From Nodularia sp034931045 (GTDB taxonomy: Bacteria; Cyanobacteriota; Cyanobacteriia; Cyanobacteriales; Nostocaceae): DNA of 64,000 nucleotides. Of this stretch, positions 1 to 8,008 are shown piece by piece. The position numbers and the translations under genes were made by a program. The notes beneath the pieces were generated by a model that was not told where the DNA came from, searched no databases, and saw only the letters and a program-made list of their open reading frames with translations. Position 1 is the first letter of the stretch, and each line of letters begins with the position of its first letter. The stretch spans positions 1-64,000 of the forward strand of contig NZ_JAYGHH010000026.1 of NCBI RefSeq assembly GCF_034931045.1. Direction: 5' to 3'.

Positions 1-3
1 AAG

Positions 4-76
4 CTGTTCCCTGTTCCCTGTTCCCTGTTCCCTGTTCCCTAATCTCCACAGATAACTTATTCAGCAAACCCTAATT
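4..76. repeat. STRR heptamer tract plus inverted-repeat arm (left)
   Basis: Five tandem copies of CTGTTCC (4-38) are followed by a unique stretch up to 76. The whole arm is the reverse complement of 977-1042, which carries four heptamer copies instead of five. The arm ends on the first two bases of the stop codon of the TIR-like gene, so the two arms tightly bracket that gene. Confidence 0.9.
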
Positions 77-845
77 AGAAAAATAGTTTAAATCGTGCTA
101 ACTGAGTTTCCATAGCTCCAGTGATCATTTTACTCAGTTCGGCACTGTCTTGAAATTGCAAAATTTGCTGTGTGGGCAAATCAAAGGGAAAATCCCCTTC
201 AAAGTCTGGGTGTTGCATCTGTGCTAACAAAATTTGTTCAGAACGCTTACTCTGAATGGCATAGCCAATTTCTACACAGACGTTAGGACTAGGTATTAAT
301 TGATTAGTTTCTTTACCGGAAATACTCGCAATGGGCGTAGTGTCGGCGATAAACAACAAACTCCTGCGGATTCTCCTCATCATCGCGCGGCTGATTCTGA
401 TGGGAGCATTGCTAGGGCGGTATGCTTCTACTAATGTTAAAGGCAAACGCGATCGCTTGTTTAAAGACTCCAAGCTTTTCTGTAGTTCCTCCCGTAAGGC
501 ATCACTCGCTGGTGCATACTCAGTTTGGGAGGATAAAAAAATAGTTGGTTCTAACTGAGCTAACAATGCTTGTTTGGTAAAATAAATTTCATGACTGATT
601 AAATCAATGTTAGCTACGCAATAGCCACCACTACCTTCAATATAAAATTCAATATTTTCACCTTCTAAATAACGCCCAAACCACGTTGATTGCTTAACAT
701 GGTCAATATCTTCGAGAAAGTCGGCTCTTAATGCTGATTTTAGTAGGCTTTTTTTACTGAGACGAATATCTGGCGCACGTTTTTCCAGCTCTGCTATCGG
801 CTCATATTCTTGAATACACCAGGCTCTGAGCGCAATAATTGACAT
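75..845 (-). CDS. Protein with C-terminal TIR-like nucleotide-binding domain
   Basis: 256 residues, no signal peptide or membrane segment. The N-terminal half is not recognised. The C-terminal third (about 165-250) has the pattern of the TIR-like/nucleoside-deoxyribosyltransferase-like family: a strand with LLFIADTTPIA, then PSPNVCVEIGYA, a further strand (QILLAQMQ) and FPFDLPTQQI. Members of this family usually read 'PNPNVMxELGYA ... LPFDL'; several are NAD- or nucleotide-processing domains, some in anti-phage systems. A defence role here is only an inference. The gene is bracketed by inverted arms at 4-76 and 977-1042, which suggests it may have moved or can invert as a unit. No neighbour shares its strand and spacing closely enough to form an operon. 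Confidence 0.7.
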   Translation of the reverse strand: MSIIALRAWCIQEYEPIAELEKRAPDIRLSKKSLLKSALRADFLEDIDHVKQSTWFGRYLEGENIEFYIEGSGGYCVANIDLISHEIYFTKQALLAQLEPTIFLSSQTEYAPASDALREELQKSLESLNKRSRLPLTLVEAYRPSNAPIRISRAMMRRIRRSLLFIADTTPIASISGKETNQLIPSPNVCVEIGYAIQSKRSEQILLAQMQHPDFEGDFPFDLPTQQILQFQDSAELSKMITGAMETQLARFKLFF

Positions 846-976
846 AAGGCGCTATTCTAAATTTATTTATCTGTTTAACATTAGCTTACACCTAACTGTA
901 CCCATTTAAATAACAACACCCAAACTTCTACTAGCTTTCATAAGTTCCTCTTTTTGTTTCATCTATCTAGGGATGC

Positions 977-1042
977 AATTAGGGTTTGCTGAATAAGTTA
1001 TCTGTGGAGATTAGGGAACAGGGAACAGGGAACAGGGAACAG
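977..1042. repeat. STRR heptamer tract plus inverted-repeat arm (right)
   Basis: Reverse complement of the left arm at 4-76, with one heptamer unit fewer. The GGGAACA tract at its end (1013-1042) is shared with the 188-bp repeat that starts at 1012, so two different inverted-repeat pairs meet on this tract. Confidence 0.9.
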
Positions 1043-1199
1043 TTTCAAGAGTTTAGTAGGGAAAATTTTTCCTTTGAATCAAACTTAAATGCAAGGTTTT
1101 CGAGTTCCCACTTCATAAAAGCTTGCACTTTTTCAATTTCAAACAGGCTAAAATCCTTTACCTGTAATGTTTTTAGATTTCTTCAGCCAGCCCTATTTA
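1012..1199. repeat. 188-bp inverted repeat, copy A
   Basis: This block is, base for base, the reverse complement of 17557-17744, 16.5 kb away. It contains four heptamer units and about 150 bp of unique sequence. On the minus strand both copies carry the same 45-codon open frame without a start codon (ends ...KFSLLNS then stop), perhaps a relic of coding sequence. Homologous recombination between the copies would invert the DNA between them. Confidence 0.95.
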
Positions 1200-1375
1200 T
1201 ACCTCATCTACCTGCAAACTGCTGTATCAGCTTTCGTGTTGGGTGGTGTTGGGTTTGGACAAGACAGACATCAGTTAAACTCATCCACTTTGATATGATA
1301 AAATAGCCCCAACACATCTCAATAATTTGATATATTCCTGGAGTCATAGCTCAAAAATTATTTACATTTTAAAAT

Positions 1376-4126
1376 CTATATAATGTTGCTAGAATGTTTT
1401 ATAGGAATTTCAATCAAAAATTCTGTTCCTTTGCCTATTTCTGAAATACACTCCATTGAGCCACTGTGTTTATCTACAATAATTTGATAGCTAATTGCTA
1501 ATCCCAGTCCTGTACCTTTACCAACTGTCTTAGTGGTAAAAAACGGGTCAAAAATGCGCTTTTGCACTTCTTGATTCATTCCCATACCGTTATCAGCAAT
1601 GCGAAGTAACAGCATTGATTGGTCTATGGCAATTTGAGTAGAAATCCAAATTGTTGGATTAGACAAAGACTTTGCACCCTGATCTATGATTCTAGATTCC
1701 TCTAAAGCATCAATAGCATTGCTGAGAATATTCATAAATACCTGATTCATCTGACCAGCAAAACATTCTATACGAGGCAGTTTGGCATAATCTTTAATGA
1801 TTTCTATGTTCGTAAGATTGGCACTTGCTTTGAGCCGATGTTGCAAAATTAATAAAGTATTTTCAATACCTTCATGGATATCAACAAGCTTATTTTCAGC
1901 TTCATCCAAACGGGAAAAATTACGTAATGATAACACTATTGAACGGATACGGTCTGTGCCAATTTGCATTGAAGAGATAGTTTTTGGTAAATCTTCCATT
2001 AGGAAATCCAAATCAATCACTTCGATTAATGAGTTAATTTGATGCTCAGGGTCGGGATAATGCAAATTATAGAGGTTTAATAGCTCTAGTAATTGTTTAA
2101 TATAGTCATTAGCATGAGATAGATTGCCATAGATAAAGTTAACTGGGTTGTTGATTTCGTGGGCTACACCTGCTACTAACTGCCCTAAACTGGACATTTT
2201 TTCAGCTTGAATCAATTTGGCTTGGGTTTCTCGCAGTTCCGACAAAGCTTGTTCTAATTGTGTAGCTTTTGCCTTGGCTTGGATTTCGGCAGTACAGCTT
2301 TGTTCATAGAGTTTACACTGTTGAATTGCGATCGCCGCTTGGTCTGCGAGCTGTTGCAGTAAATCAATTTCTGTATCCTGCCAGTTTCTGGGAGCATGAC
2401 ATTGATGGGCAATCAGTAATCCCCAGAGTTCCTCACTAATATTAATCGGCACAATCAAGTTAGCTTGCACTTGTATATTTTGCAAAAATTCTCGATTGCA
2501 ATCATTTAAAGAGTCTGTGGCAATATTGTTAATGGCTCTAACTCTGCCCCGACAATATAAACGCGAAACCTCATCAGGAAAGCATTCTAGTGGTGCTTTT
2601 ATGCCTAATACCGACGGCCATTGGCCATTAATATCTTCTACTGTCACCGCGCCACCAGATTCACCCATGAGCTGATAAATTAGTACTCTGTCGGCGTTTA
2701 GCAGGGGACGAACTTGGCTAACAATGGTTTGTAAGGTAGCTTGGAAGTCTAAGGTACTGCGAATTTGCTCTGTAACTTGCTTGATTCCCTTGGTCAGCCG
2801 TAATGATTTTTCTATTTCAGCAGTTTGTTCTTGGACGCGAGATTCTAAATTGGTATTTAGTCCCTGCACTTGTTCATACATTTGCTGCTGGTGAATTGCC
2901 ATTGAGAAGTGAGCAGACAAAGCTTGTCCCAGGGAAATTTCTTCGGGTTTCCATTGCTGTGCTTGTCCCTTTCTTTCTTCTCGCCAAAGTTTAAAGGAAA
3001 ATCGGGGTAGTCGTTGGCGCTGATTTGAGTCATGCCGTCCAGCCCACAAAATTTCGCTATCAAATGCCGGGCGAAAGATGCTCATCACACCCATAAAATT
3101 TTGGTGATCATATAGGGGAATTACCAGGAGTCCGCGAATTGGAGTTGATTGGAATGCCGCAGCTAAAACTCGCAAACGTTGTTCTTTGTAGAGGTCAGTA
3201 ACTGCCCAAGTATCACCTGGATTAAATTCAGCTATCCAGTTTCGCCATACTGGATGTTCTTCGATGCTAGTGTTTTCTAAGTCGTGGAGTAGTTGTGGCT
3301 GTTCGCCTGATATATATGTTTTGCCACTGTGATTAATATAAATTCTCCCACCTATGCCGTTAAATGCGGTGACGACTTCTTCTAGTGCTTCTTGTAGTTG
3401 GATTGTGGGTAGTTGATGCAGCAGCGTGGTAACTCTGTTAATTGTGGTTTCTCGCTCACGCTGAGTACGGGCTTCGGTGAGTAAATTGCTTTGCGCGATC
3501 GCGATCATTACCTGATCGGCTACTTGTTGGACTATTTTTAGTTCCCGCTTCAAAATTGTGCGTGGTTGGCTGTGATGAGACACCAGTAAACCCCACAGTT
3601 GCCGCTTGACTGATTCCCCTTGCTCTCTAGGTTCTTGATGTAAAATTGGTACAACGAGGGAAGACTGTACACCCATTGCCGTTAAGTATTGAATATGGCA
3701 TGGGTCTATTTCCCGATAGTATATCTGCTCTTTTGGGAAATATTGACCAGTTTCGCTGTTTTTAAGCGGTGATAGTCCTATTGTCCCACTAGCTACATCC
3801 ACTATAGACCGTTGCCGGCTTGAGATAAACAACTCTCTTGCTTTTTGGGGAATATCATCTGCGGGGAAGTGCAAGCCTAAAAGTGATGGTAGTCGCTGTT
3901 CATGAATCGATTCGGCAATGACTTCACCACTGTTATCAGCGTCAAATCGATACACTATTACTCGGTCTGTAGCCAAAAATGAACGCATTTCGTCCACTGT
4001 AGCGGCTAATATTTCTTGAAGTTCAAGCGATCGCCTAATTTGATTTGTGATCCGATGCAATAAATTTTCATGGTTGAGGATTGGCTGCAAATCGTTAGAG
4101 TTATAGATAAATTCCATTGCTGGCAC
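1376..4126 (-). CDS. Knotless (Cph2-like) phytochrome sensor histidine kinase
   Basis: 916 residues. Order: GAF1 (about 20-215), PHY-like domain (about 225-420), coiled coil, GAF2 (about 445-605), coiled coil, HisKA with H-box AGVAHEINNP (His656), and HATPase_c with N box (FMNILSNAIDAL), IADNGMGM, FDPFFTTK and GKGTGLGLAIS. GAF1 has the phytochrome DIPxxAR motif and a Cys-His pair (Cys143-His144 in DPCHIQYL), where phycocyanobilin is attached in phytochromes. The PHY-like domain has the tongue motif PRFSF (374-378). There is no N-terminal PAS domain, which makes it a group II, knotless phytochrome. GAF2 lacks the Cys. It probably autophosphorylates in response to light and passes phosphate to an unlinked regulator; no response regulator lies beside it. 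Chromophore binding is predicted, not shown. Confidence 0.9.
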   Translation of the reverse strand: MPAMEFIYNSNDLQPILNHENLLHRITNQIRRSLELQEILAATVDEMRSFLATDRVIVYRFDADNSGEVIAESIHEQRLPSLLGLHFPADDIPQKARELFISSRQRSIVDVASGTIGLSPLKNSETGQYFPKEQIYYREIDPCHIQYLTAMGVQSSLVVPILHQEPREQGESVKRQLWGLLVSHHSQPRTILKRELKIVQQVADQVMIAIAQSNLLTEARTQRERETTINRVTTLLHQLPTIQLQEALEEVVTAFNGIGGRIYINHSGKTYISGEQPQLLHDLENTSIEEHPVWRNWIAEFNPGDTWAVTDLYKEQRLRVLAAAFQSTPIRGLLVIPLYDHQNFMGVMSIFRPAFDSEILWAGRHDSNQRQRLPRFSFKLWREERKGQAQQWKPEEISLGQALSAHFSMAIHQQQMYEQVQGLNTNLESRVQEQTAEIEKSLRLTKGIKQVTEQIRSTLDFQATLQTIVSQVRPLLNADRVLIYQLMGESGGAVTVEDINGQWPSVLGIKAPLECFPDEVSRLYCRGRVRAINNIATDSLNDCNREFLQNIQVQANLIVPINISEELWGLLIAHQCHAPRNWQDTEIDLLQQLADQAAIAIQQCKLYEQSCTAEIQAKAKATQLEQALSELRETQAKLIQAEKMSSLGQLVAGVAHEINNPVNFIYGNLSHANDYIKQLLELLNLYNLHYPDPEHQINSLIEVIDLDFLMEDLPKTISSMQIGTDRIRSIVLSLRNFSRLDEAENKLVDIHEGIENTLLILQHRLKASANLTNIEIIKDYAKLPRIECFAGQMNQVFMNILSNAIDALEESRIIDQGAKSLSNPTIWISTQIAIDQSMLLLRIADNGMGMNQEVQKRIFDPFFTTKTVGKGTGLGLAISYQIIVDKHSGSMECISEIGKGTEFLIEIPIKHSSNII

Positions 4127-4547
4127 ACTTCAAAATTAATCCAAAAAGTTTATAAAAAATCTTAATGCTTAAGAAGGGTTTATTAATAATTTAATCTTAT
4201 AGCTTTGATAACAAAATGTATATAGTAGGATTATCTAGATGGAAAAATTACAAATTTCTATTTATAAAGAAATTTAAAAAGCAATACAGTTCAATTCAGC
4301 ATTGCTTTCTTCTCATTCCTGACTTGGTGTCCTTGGCGTACTTGGCGGTATGCGCTGCGCGCACGCTACGCGAACGCTAAAAAAAATGACCTAAAGGAAG
4401 AGTACGAACCTTAACTGAACCGTATTGATTCAAAAAGCCCAAAAACTGACATTTCACAGACAAATTTTCAGAAAAATTAGTATTAGTTATTTAACTGGGG
4501 GAAATCACAACATTCCCCAGCCACAGTAACGATTAAATTAATATCAT
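4127..4547. other. Intergenic, with a dispersed GC-rich repeat
   Basis: AT-rich spacer between two minus-strand genes. At 4351-4378 it holds a GC-rich, partly palindromic stretch (GCGCTGCGCGCACGCTACGC) of a kind scattered through Nostocales genomes; a relative lies at about 21330-21377. No coding frame or RNA gene seen. Confidence 0.5.
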
Positions 4548-5033
4548 TTAGTCTAACTGATTATCTCCAGAAATTACTGTAAAAACTCGCGATTGGCGGA
4601 TTTCTGCACGCACACCCATGAGAATTTTGCCCAGATGATTTTGCCCAGTTTTTTCTGCGCCGCAACCCCAGAAATAATCATTTGGCGAATTTTCTACCAG
4701 CGTTTCATTACCAGTGCTAAGAAGAATTTCCTTAATCTCCAAATGAGTCAGAAACTTTTTAAGTACAGCTACTCGCATCACTTGAGTTTTAACAATCTCC
4801 CAGTCTGGACGGATTTGGCGAGTGCGGCAACGTCCTAAAGCAGCAGCGTCTTCTGGGGTTTCGGCGGCGTGAATCATTGGTATAATTACTGAATCTATGC
4901 TGCCGACAAACTTTTGTGCTTGATAATAATGCTCCACAGTGGGCCAATAAGTACCCTGAATTTGGATGCCGTGGCGAGAAAAGTTAGAAAAACAGCCATA
5001 AGGCTGCCACACCTTGTAAAAGTATATGGTCAT
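4548..5033 (-). CDS. NADAR (YbiA/RibX-like) family N-glycosidase
   Basis: 161 residues from the ATG at 5033. The frame is open further to a TTG at 5060, but family members start close to the conserved block. Family motifs are clear: FYKVWQPYGCFSNF, WPTVEHYYQAQKF, AAALGR, RPDWEIVKTQVMRVAVLKKF, and C-terminal NDYFWGCGAEKTGQNHLGK. Members cleave N-glycosidic bonds in early, toxic riboflavin-pathway intermediates (COG3236) or remove ADP-ribose from nucleic acids, so this may be a housekeeping or damage-control enzyme. It stands alone, and a decayed gene lies just upstream. Confidence 0.88.
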   Translation of the reverse strand: MTIYFYKVWQPYGCFSNFSRHGIQIQGTYWPTVEHYYQAQKFVGSIDSVIIPMIHAAETPEDAAALGRCRTRQIRPDWEIVKTQVMRVAVLKKFLTHLEIKEILLSTGNETLVENSPNDYFWGCGAEKTGQNHLGKILMGVRAEIRQSRVFTVISGDNQLD

Positions 5034-5227
5034 TGGAAAATTGCTCTTTATATATATCAATCTCTATGATGCCTGTAGATACTAGCAAGAAGTTGTGAAC
5101 TTTAGGCTGAAAGCTAGTACTTGTCTCCAGAGAGAAGAGATTACTGGTACAACAGTTATATGGTGATGAAAAAGTTTGTCTGTTACGAATGACAATAGAG
5201 GTAAAAACCGAAAATGAATATCATTCT

Positions 5228-5323
5228 ATGCCATTGATCATGTCCGGCATTTTCCTGGCATTGGGTTTAGGAGGATTTGTTGATGGTATTGTGTGACATC
5301 TGATTCCGTAATGGCATCATTAT
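5228..5323 (+). pseudogene. Remnant of a DUF2243 membrane-protein gene
   Basis: Read from the ATG at 5228, the frame gives a hydrophobic stretch ending GLGGFVDGIV, the diagnostic start of DUF2243 proteins (GLGGFVDGIVLHQILQWHH). A TGA at 5294 then falls where the family has Leu. The next codons still read His-Leu-Ile-Pro, a TAA at 5309 (family: Gln) and then Trp-His-His-Tyr. Two in-frame stops and loss of everything downstream, where a palindromic repeat begins at 5332, mark it as a decayed fragment. Confidence 0.6.
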
Positions 5324-5331
5324 GTTAATTT

Positions 5332-5357
5332 GGTGCGCTAACATAGCGTAACGCACC
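5332..5357. repeat. Dispersed palindrome, possible tyrA terminator
   Basis: GGTGCG...CGCACC imperfect palindrome (GGTGCGCTAACATAGCGTAA, then CGCACC), a common dispersed cyanobacterial repeat. It lies just past the tyrA stop codon and could act as a weak terminator for that gene. Confidence 0.5.
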
Positions 5358-5363
5358 CTCAGA

Positions 5364-6203
5364 TTACTCCACAAATTTTGGTCTGGCTTTGCCGTTTGCT
5401 TGCAACTTCAATTCTAAATCTGCCCAATCTGACTGCACAATTAAGTTAGTTAATTCATCAAGATTTTGGCGATATTGTGCTAGTGAATTCAGCAATGCTT
5501 GGCGGTTATACTGCGCCATCATTACCCCTAATTCTGGATTACCACCACCAACACGGCTGGTGTCTCGAAAACCTGAACTAGCTAGATTTTGGGCTAATTG
5601 CAACACTTGGGAATCAGTTTCACCCATGCAAGTAGCAATTAAGGCTGCACTGACTATGACAGGTAAATGGGAAATCAAACTTACAGCTCGGTCATGTTGT
5701 TCTGGCTGGCAATAATAGAGATTAGCCCCAAGCGATCGCACAATTTCTTCTACAATTGTCATCGCTGTCTTTGGTGTTGTTGCATCTGGTGTGAGAACAT
5801 AAGGTTTACCCACAAACAAGTCCCGTTGAGCCGCTTCTATACCACTATCTGTGGTTCCTGCCATGGGATGACCACCAATAAAATTGGACCACAAAGGAGC
5901 GATCGCTTCAACTATGGGTGCTTTAACTGAACCCACATCAGTGATTACCGTAGTGACAGGCAAATGAGTAATTAACTGCTGGAATTGGGGAACAATCAGG
6001 GCAATAGGTGTGCAAATAAAAACCACATCTGCGGCTGCTAACAGGCTCATATCAACAGATGCGGCATCGACGCTACCTAAAGCGATCGCTCTTGCACAGG
6101 TAGACGAACGGCGACTAACTCCTAAAACATGATGCCCAAGCGATCGCAAATCATAACCCAAAGAACCGCCTATCAGTCCCAATCCTAAAATACCAATTTT
6201 CAT
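5364..6203 (-). CDS. tyrA: Arogenate/prephenate dehydrogenase
   Basis: 279 residues, normal for the short cyanobacterial TyrA type without a fused chorismate mutase or ACT domain. The N-terminus is a Rossmann NADP-binding motif (MKIGILGLGLIGGSLGYDL). Further family blocks are FICTPIALIVPQFQQL, TDVGSVKAPI, GGHPMAGTTDSGIEAA, the helix EQHDRAVSLISHLPVIVSAAL, and SSGFRDTSRVGGGNPEL. It makes tyrosine by oxidative decarboxylation of arogenate in the cytoplasm. It is divergent from the DUF1517 gene across a 188-bp shared promoter region. Confidence 0.95.
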   Translation of the reverse strand: MKIGILGLGLIGGSLGYDLRSLGHHVLGVSRRSSTCARAIALGSVDAASVDMSLLAAADVVFICTPIALIVPQFQQLITHLPVTTVITDVGSVKAPIVEAIAPLWSNFIGGHPMAGTTDSGIEAAQRDLFVGKPYVLTPDATTPKTAMTIVEEIVRSLGANLYYCQPEQHDRAVSLISHLPVIVSAALIATCMGETDSQVLQLAQNLASSGFRDTSRVGGGNPELGVMMAQYNRQALLNSLAQYRQNLDELTNLIVQSDWADLELKLQANGKARPKFVE

Positions 6204-6391
6204 TTTTGATTTTAACTACGTATTTTCTGCCTACTTTATCAACTATTAAACTTGTTATTATGAGGGTTTTCATTCATAACCGGAAAAAATATGTAGCAGA
6301 AGTCATCAAGTTTAACAATGGCTTTTGCTATATCAGTCAATAGTAGAGCTATGATTTTGCAGTGTATTGATCAAAATGATGGAGGAAGCAA

Positions 6392-6976
6392 ATGCGAGCG
6401 TTTAATCAAATGATGGGTCGGACTCGCTTCGTAGTCTGCCGCTTGTTTTTGCATTTAGCTGGGTCTGATGTCGCACCAATTTTAGGAGTATTAAATAGTA
6501 CAGCACGGGAAGCGATCGCAGCTGATGGTGATCTGCACGATTTAGGAGAAGGATTAGTAGAAATTTGCGAAACTCTCTTGCGATATGATGAAACCTGGCT
6601 GTCTGCGTCTAATGAAGGTGAAGTCTTTTGGGATGAAGGCGAGGCGGGAGATTACGTCAATGAATTATTTAATGACTCTGGCGAACGCTACGGCGCAGAA
6701 TTTGATGTTAGTTCTGGTTCAAGTGAATCTTTTTCCATCCCTGTAACCCGTAACGTCATTGTCATGCTGACTGTAGCTTATGAAGGTGACGTTCCCGATT
6801 TGGAAACCGACCTGTCCAACATCCCAGCCTTAAAGGATGCTTTAAAAGCTCTGATCAATTTGCACTATAAAGAAAAATTGCGAGCCATTCAGGTACATTT
6901 CTCCCCAGCACAATTAGGTGATGAACTGACTAATGATCAGCTGTTGCAATATTACCCAGAATTAATTCCTTTGTAA
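6392..6976 (+). CDS. DUF1517-type protein
   Basis: 194 residues, soluble. It starts at an ATG with a strong ribosome site (TGGAGGAAG) 5-10 bases upstream. A central block (SIPVTRNVIVMLTVAYEGDVPDL) followed by a helical segment and a C-terminus LTNDQLLQYYPELIPL resembles DUF1517 proteins, which are found mainly in cyanobacteria and plastids and have no settled function. It lacks the signal/transmembrane region of longer members. The lipoprotein gene begins 31 bases downstream on the same strand, so the two may be co-transcribed. Confidence 0.65.
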   Translation: MRAFNQMMGRTRFVVCRLFLHLAGSDVAPILGVLNSTAREAIAADGDLHDLGEGLVEICETLLRYDETWLSASNEGEVFWDEGEAGDYVNELFNDSGERYGAEFDVSSGSSESFSIPVTRNVIVMLTVAYEGDVPDLETDLSNIPALKDALKALINLHYKEKLRAIQVHFSPAQLGDELTNDQLLQYYPELIPL

Positions 6977-7007
6977 CTTGTTAAGCTCGAAAGGAAAACA
7001 TAGTGAA

Positions 7008-7886
7008 ATGCTCATGACAATATTACGAAAATTGACAGTTGTTTTTTTAGCACTGACTTTGTGCTTAACAACTGTTGCCTGTGGAAGTTCTAACGAAACG
7101 GCCTCTCAAAGTAGAAATGTTAGCCGCACCACTACTCCTACCAAGTTGAGTGATGGTCAATATCAGGTACAGCAAGCTAGTTTTGATGATGCCACTGGGG
7201 AGTACACACTGTTTTTGCTTAACAGTACACCCCCAACGTTTAAAACCGAAAATTTGCAAATGGCAAGGCTAACCGATGAAGAAATTAAGGAGGGAAAAAA
7301 GACTTCGCTAAAGGTGGAGAATGGACAACCCGCCTTGTATATGACCGAAGATTTTAAAATTGAGTACGTCCATAACGTCACCGAAACACAAACCAATCCT
7401 CAAACGGGACAACAAGAAACAGTTATAGTGCGAAGAGAAAGTAACTTTTGGGCCCCCTTCGCCGGTGCTGTAGCTGGTAACATTGCGGGTCAGGCCATTG
7501 GCAATATGTTATTTAGACCCCAATACTATGTACCACCCACTTATCAATCAGGAGGAGTTTTAACTGGTTACGGTGGTTATGGAAGTACCTACAATCAAGC
7601 AGTTAGTAACTATCGAACTCGCTACAATGCACCACCAGCAGTTGAGCGTAATCGGACAACTTTCCGCACGACAGGAAACATTAAAAGATCATCTCCTGCT
7701 AATTCAAATGTACGCACTACACCCCGCACGACTACAACAAATCGCCCCACTGGTTCCGGTTTTGGTAGCAGCAACTTAAAACCTTCTAACAGATCCGGTT
7801 CTACCAAACGTAAAACTGGCAATAGTTTTGGTTCTGGGGGACGTTCTTCAGGCAGTCGTAGTCGCTCAGGTGGCAGAAGGCGTTAA
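7008..7886 (+). CDS. Lipoprotein with basic Gly/Ser/Arg-rich tail
   Basis: 292 residues from the ATG at 7008 (second choice 7014); AAAGGAAAA upstream supports this region rather than the TTG at 6978. The N-terminus is a lipoprotein signal: MTILRKL, a hydrophobic run, then TTVAC followed by GSS, so Cys is probably lipidated and the protein anchored in a membrane. The middle is not recognised. It has a glycine-zipper-like segment (FAGAVAGNIAGQAIGNMLF), and the last 90 residues are low-complexity Thr/Ser/Gly/Arg ending in SRSRSGGRRR. Such a basic tail could bind nucleic acid or cell-wall polymer, which is speculation. Confidence 0.75.
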   Translation: MLMTILRKLTVVFLALTLCLTTVACGSSNETASQSRNVSRTTTPTKLSDGQYQVQQASFDDATGEYTLFLLNSTPPTFKTENLQMARLTDEEIKEGKKTSLKVENGQPALYMTEDFKIEYVHNVTETQTNPQTGQQETVIVRRESNFWAPFAGAVAGNIAGQAIGNMLFRPQYYVPPTYQSGGVLTGYGGYGSTYNQAVSNYRTRYNAPPAVERNRTTFRTTGNIKRSSPANSNVRTTPRTTTTNRPTGSGFGSSNLKPSNRSGSTKRKTGNSFGSGGRSSGSRSRSGGRRR

Positions 7887-7892
7887 GGGACT

Positions 7893-7941
7893 GGGGGCAG
7901 GGGGCAGGGGGCAGGGGGCAGGGGGCAGGGTGCAGGGGGCA
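7893..7941. repeat. STRR tract, GGGGGCA x7
   Basis: Seven tandem heptamers GGGGGCA (one with T in place of the fourth G) directly after the lipoprotein stop codon. Typical short tandemly repeated repetitive sequence of heterocystous cyanobacteria. Confidence 0.9.
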
Positions 7942-7963
7942 GGGGAGAAGAAACTTACTCAAA

Positions 7964-8008
7964 ACTCAGCACTCAGCACTCAGCACTCAGCACTCAAAAC
8001 TCAGCACT
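7964..8008. repeat. STRR tract, ACTCAGC, overlapping the aroF 3' end
   Basis: Six heptamers ACTCAGC (one variant ACTCAAA). The aroF stop codon (7994-7996) and its last residues (Ala-Glu-Phe) are read from this tract, so the repeat has replaced or extended the 3' end of the gene. Confidence 0.9.

Noticed and set aside
331..558. 75-codon plus-strand frame
   Set aside because: It lies antisense inside the TIR-like gene and shows no family pattern; a shadow.
986..1306. 106-codon plus-strand frame over the repeats
   Set aside because: Its first part is read from heptamer repeats and its middle from the antisense strand of the 188-bp repeat; no ribosome site.
7893..8008. CRISPR-like repetition
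   Set aside because: Units are 7 bp in tandem without spacers; these are STRR tracts.
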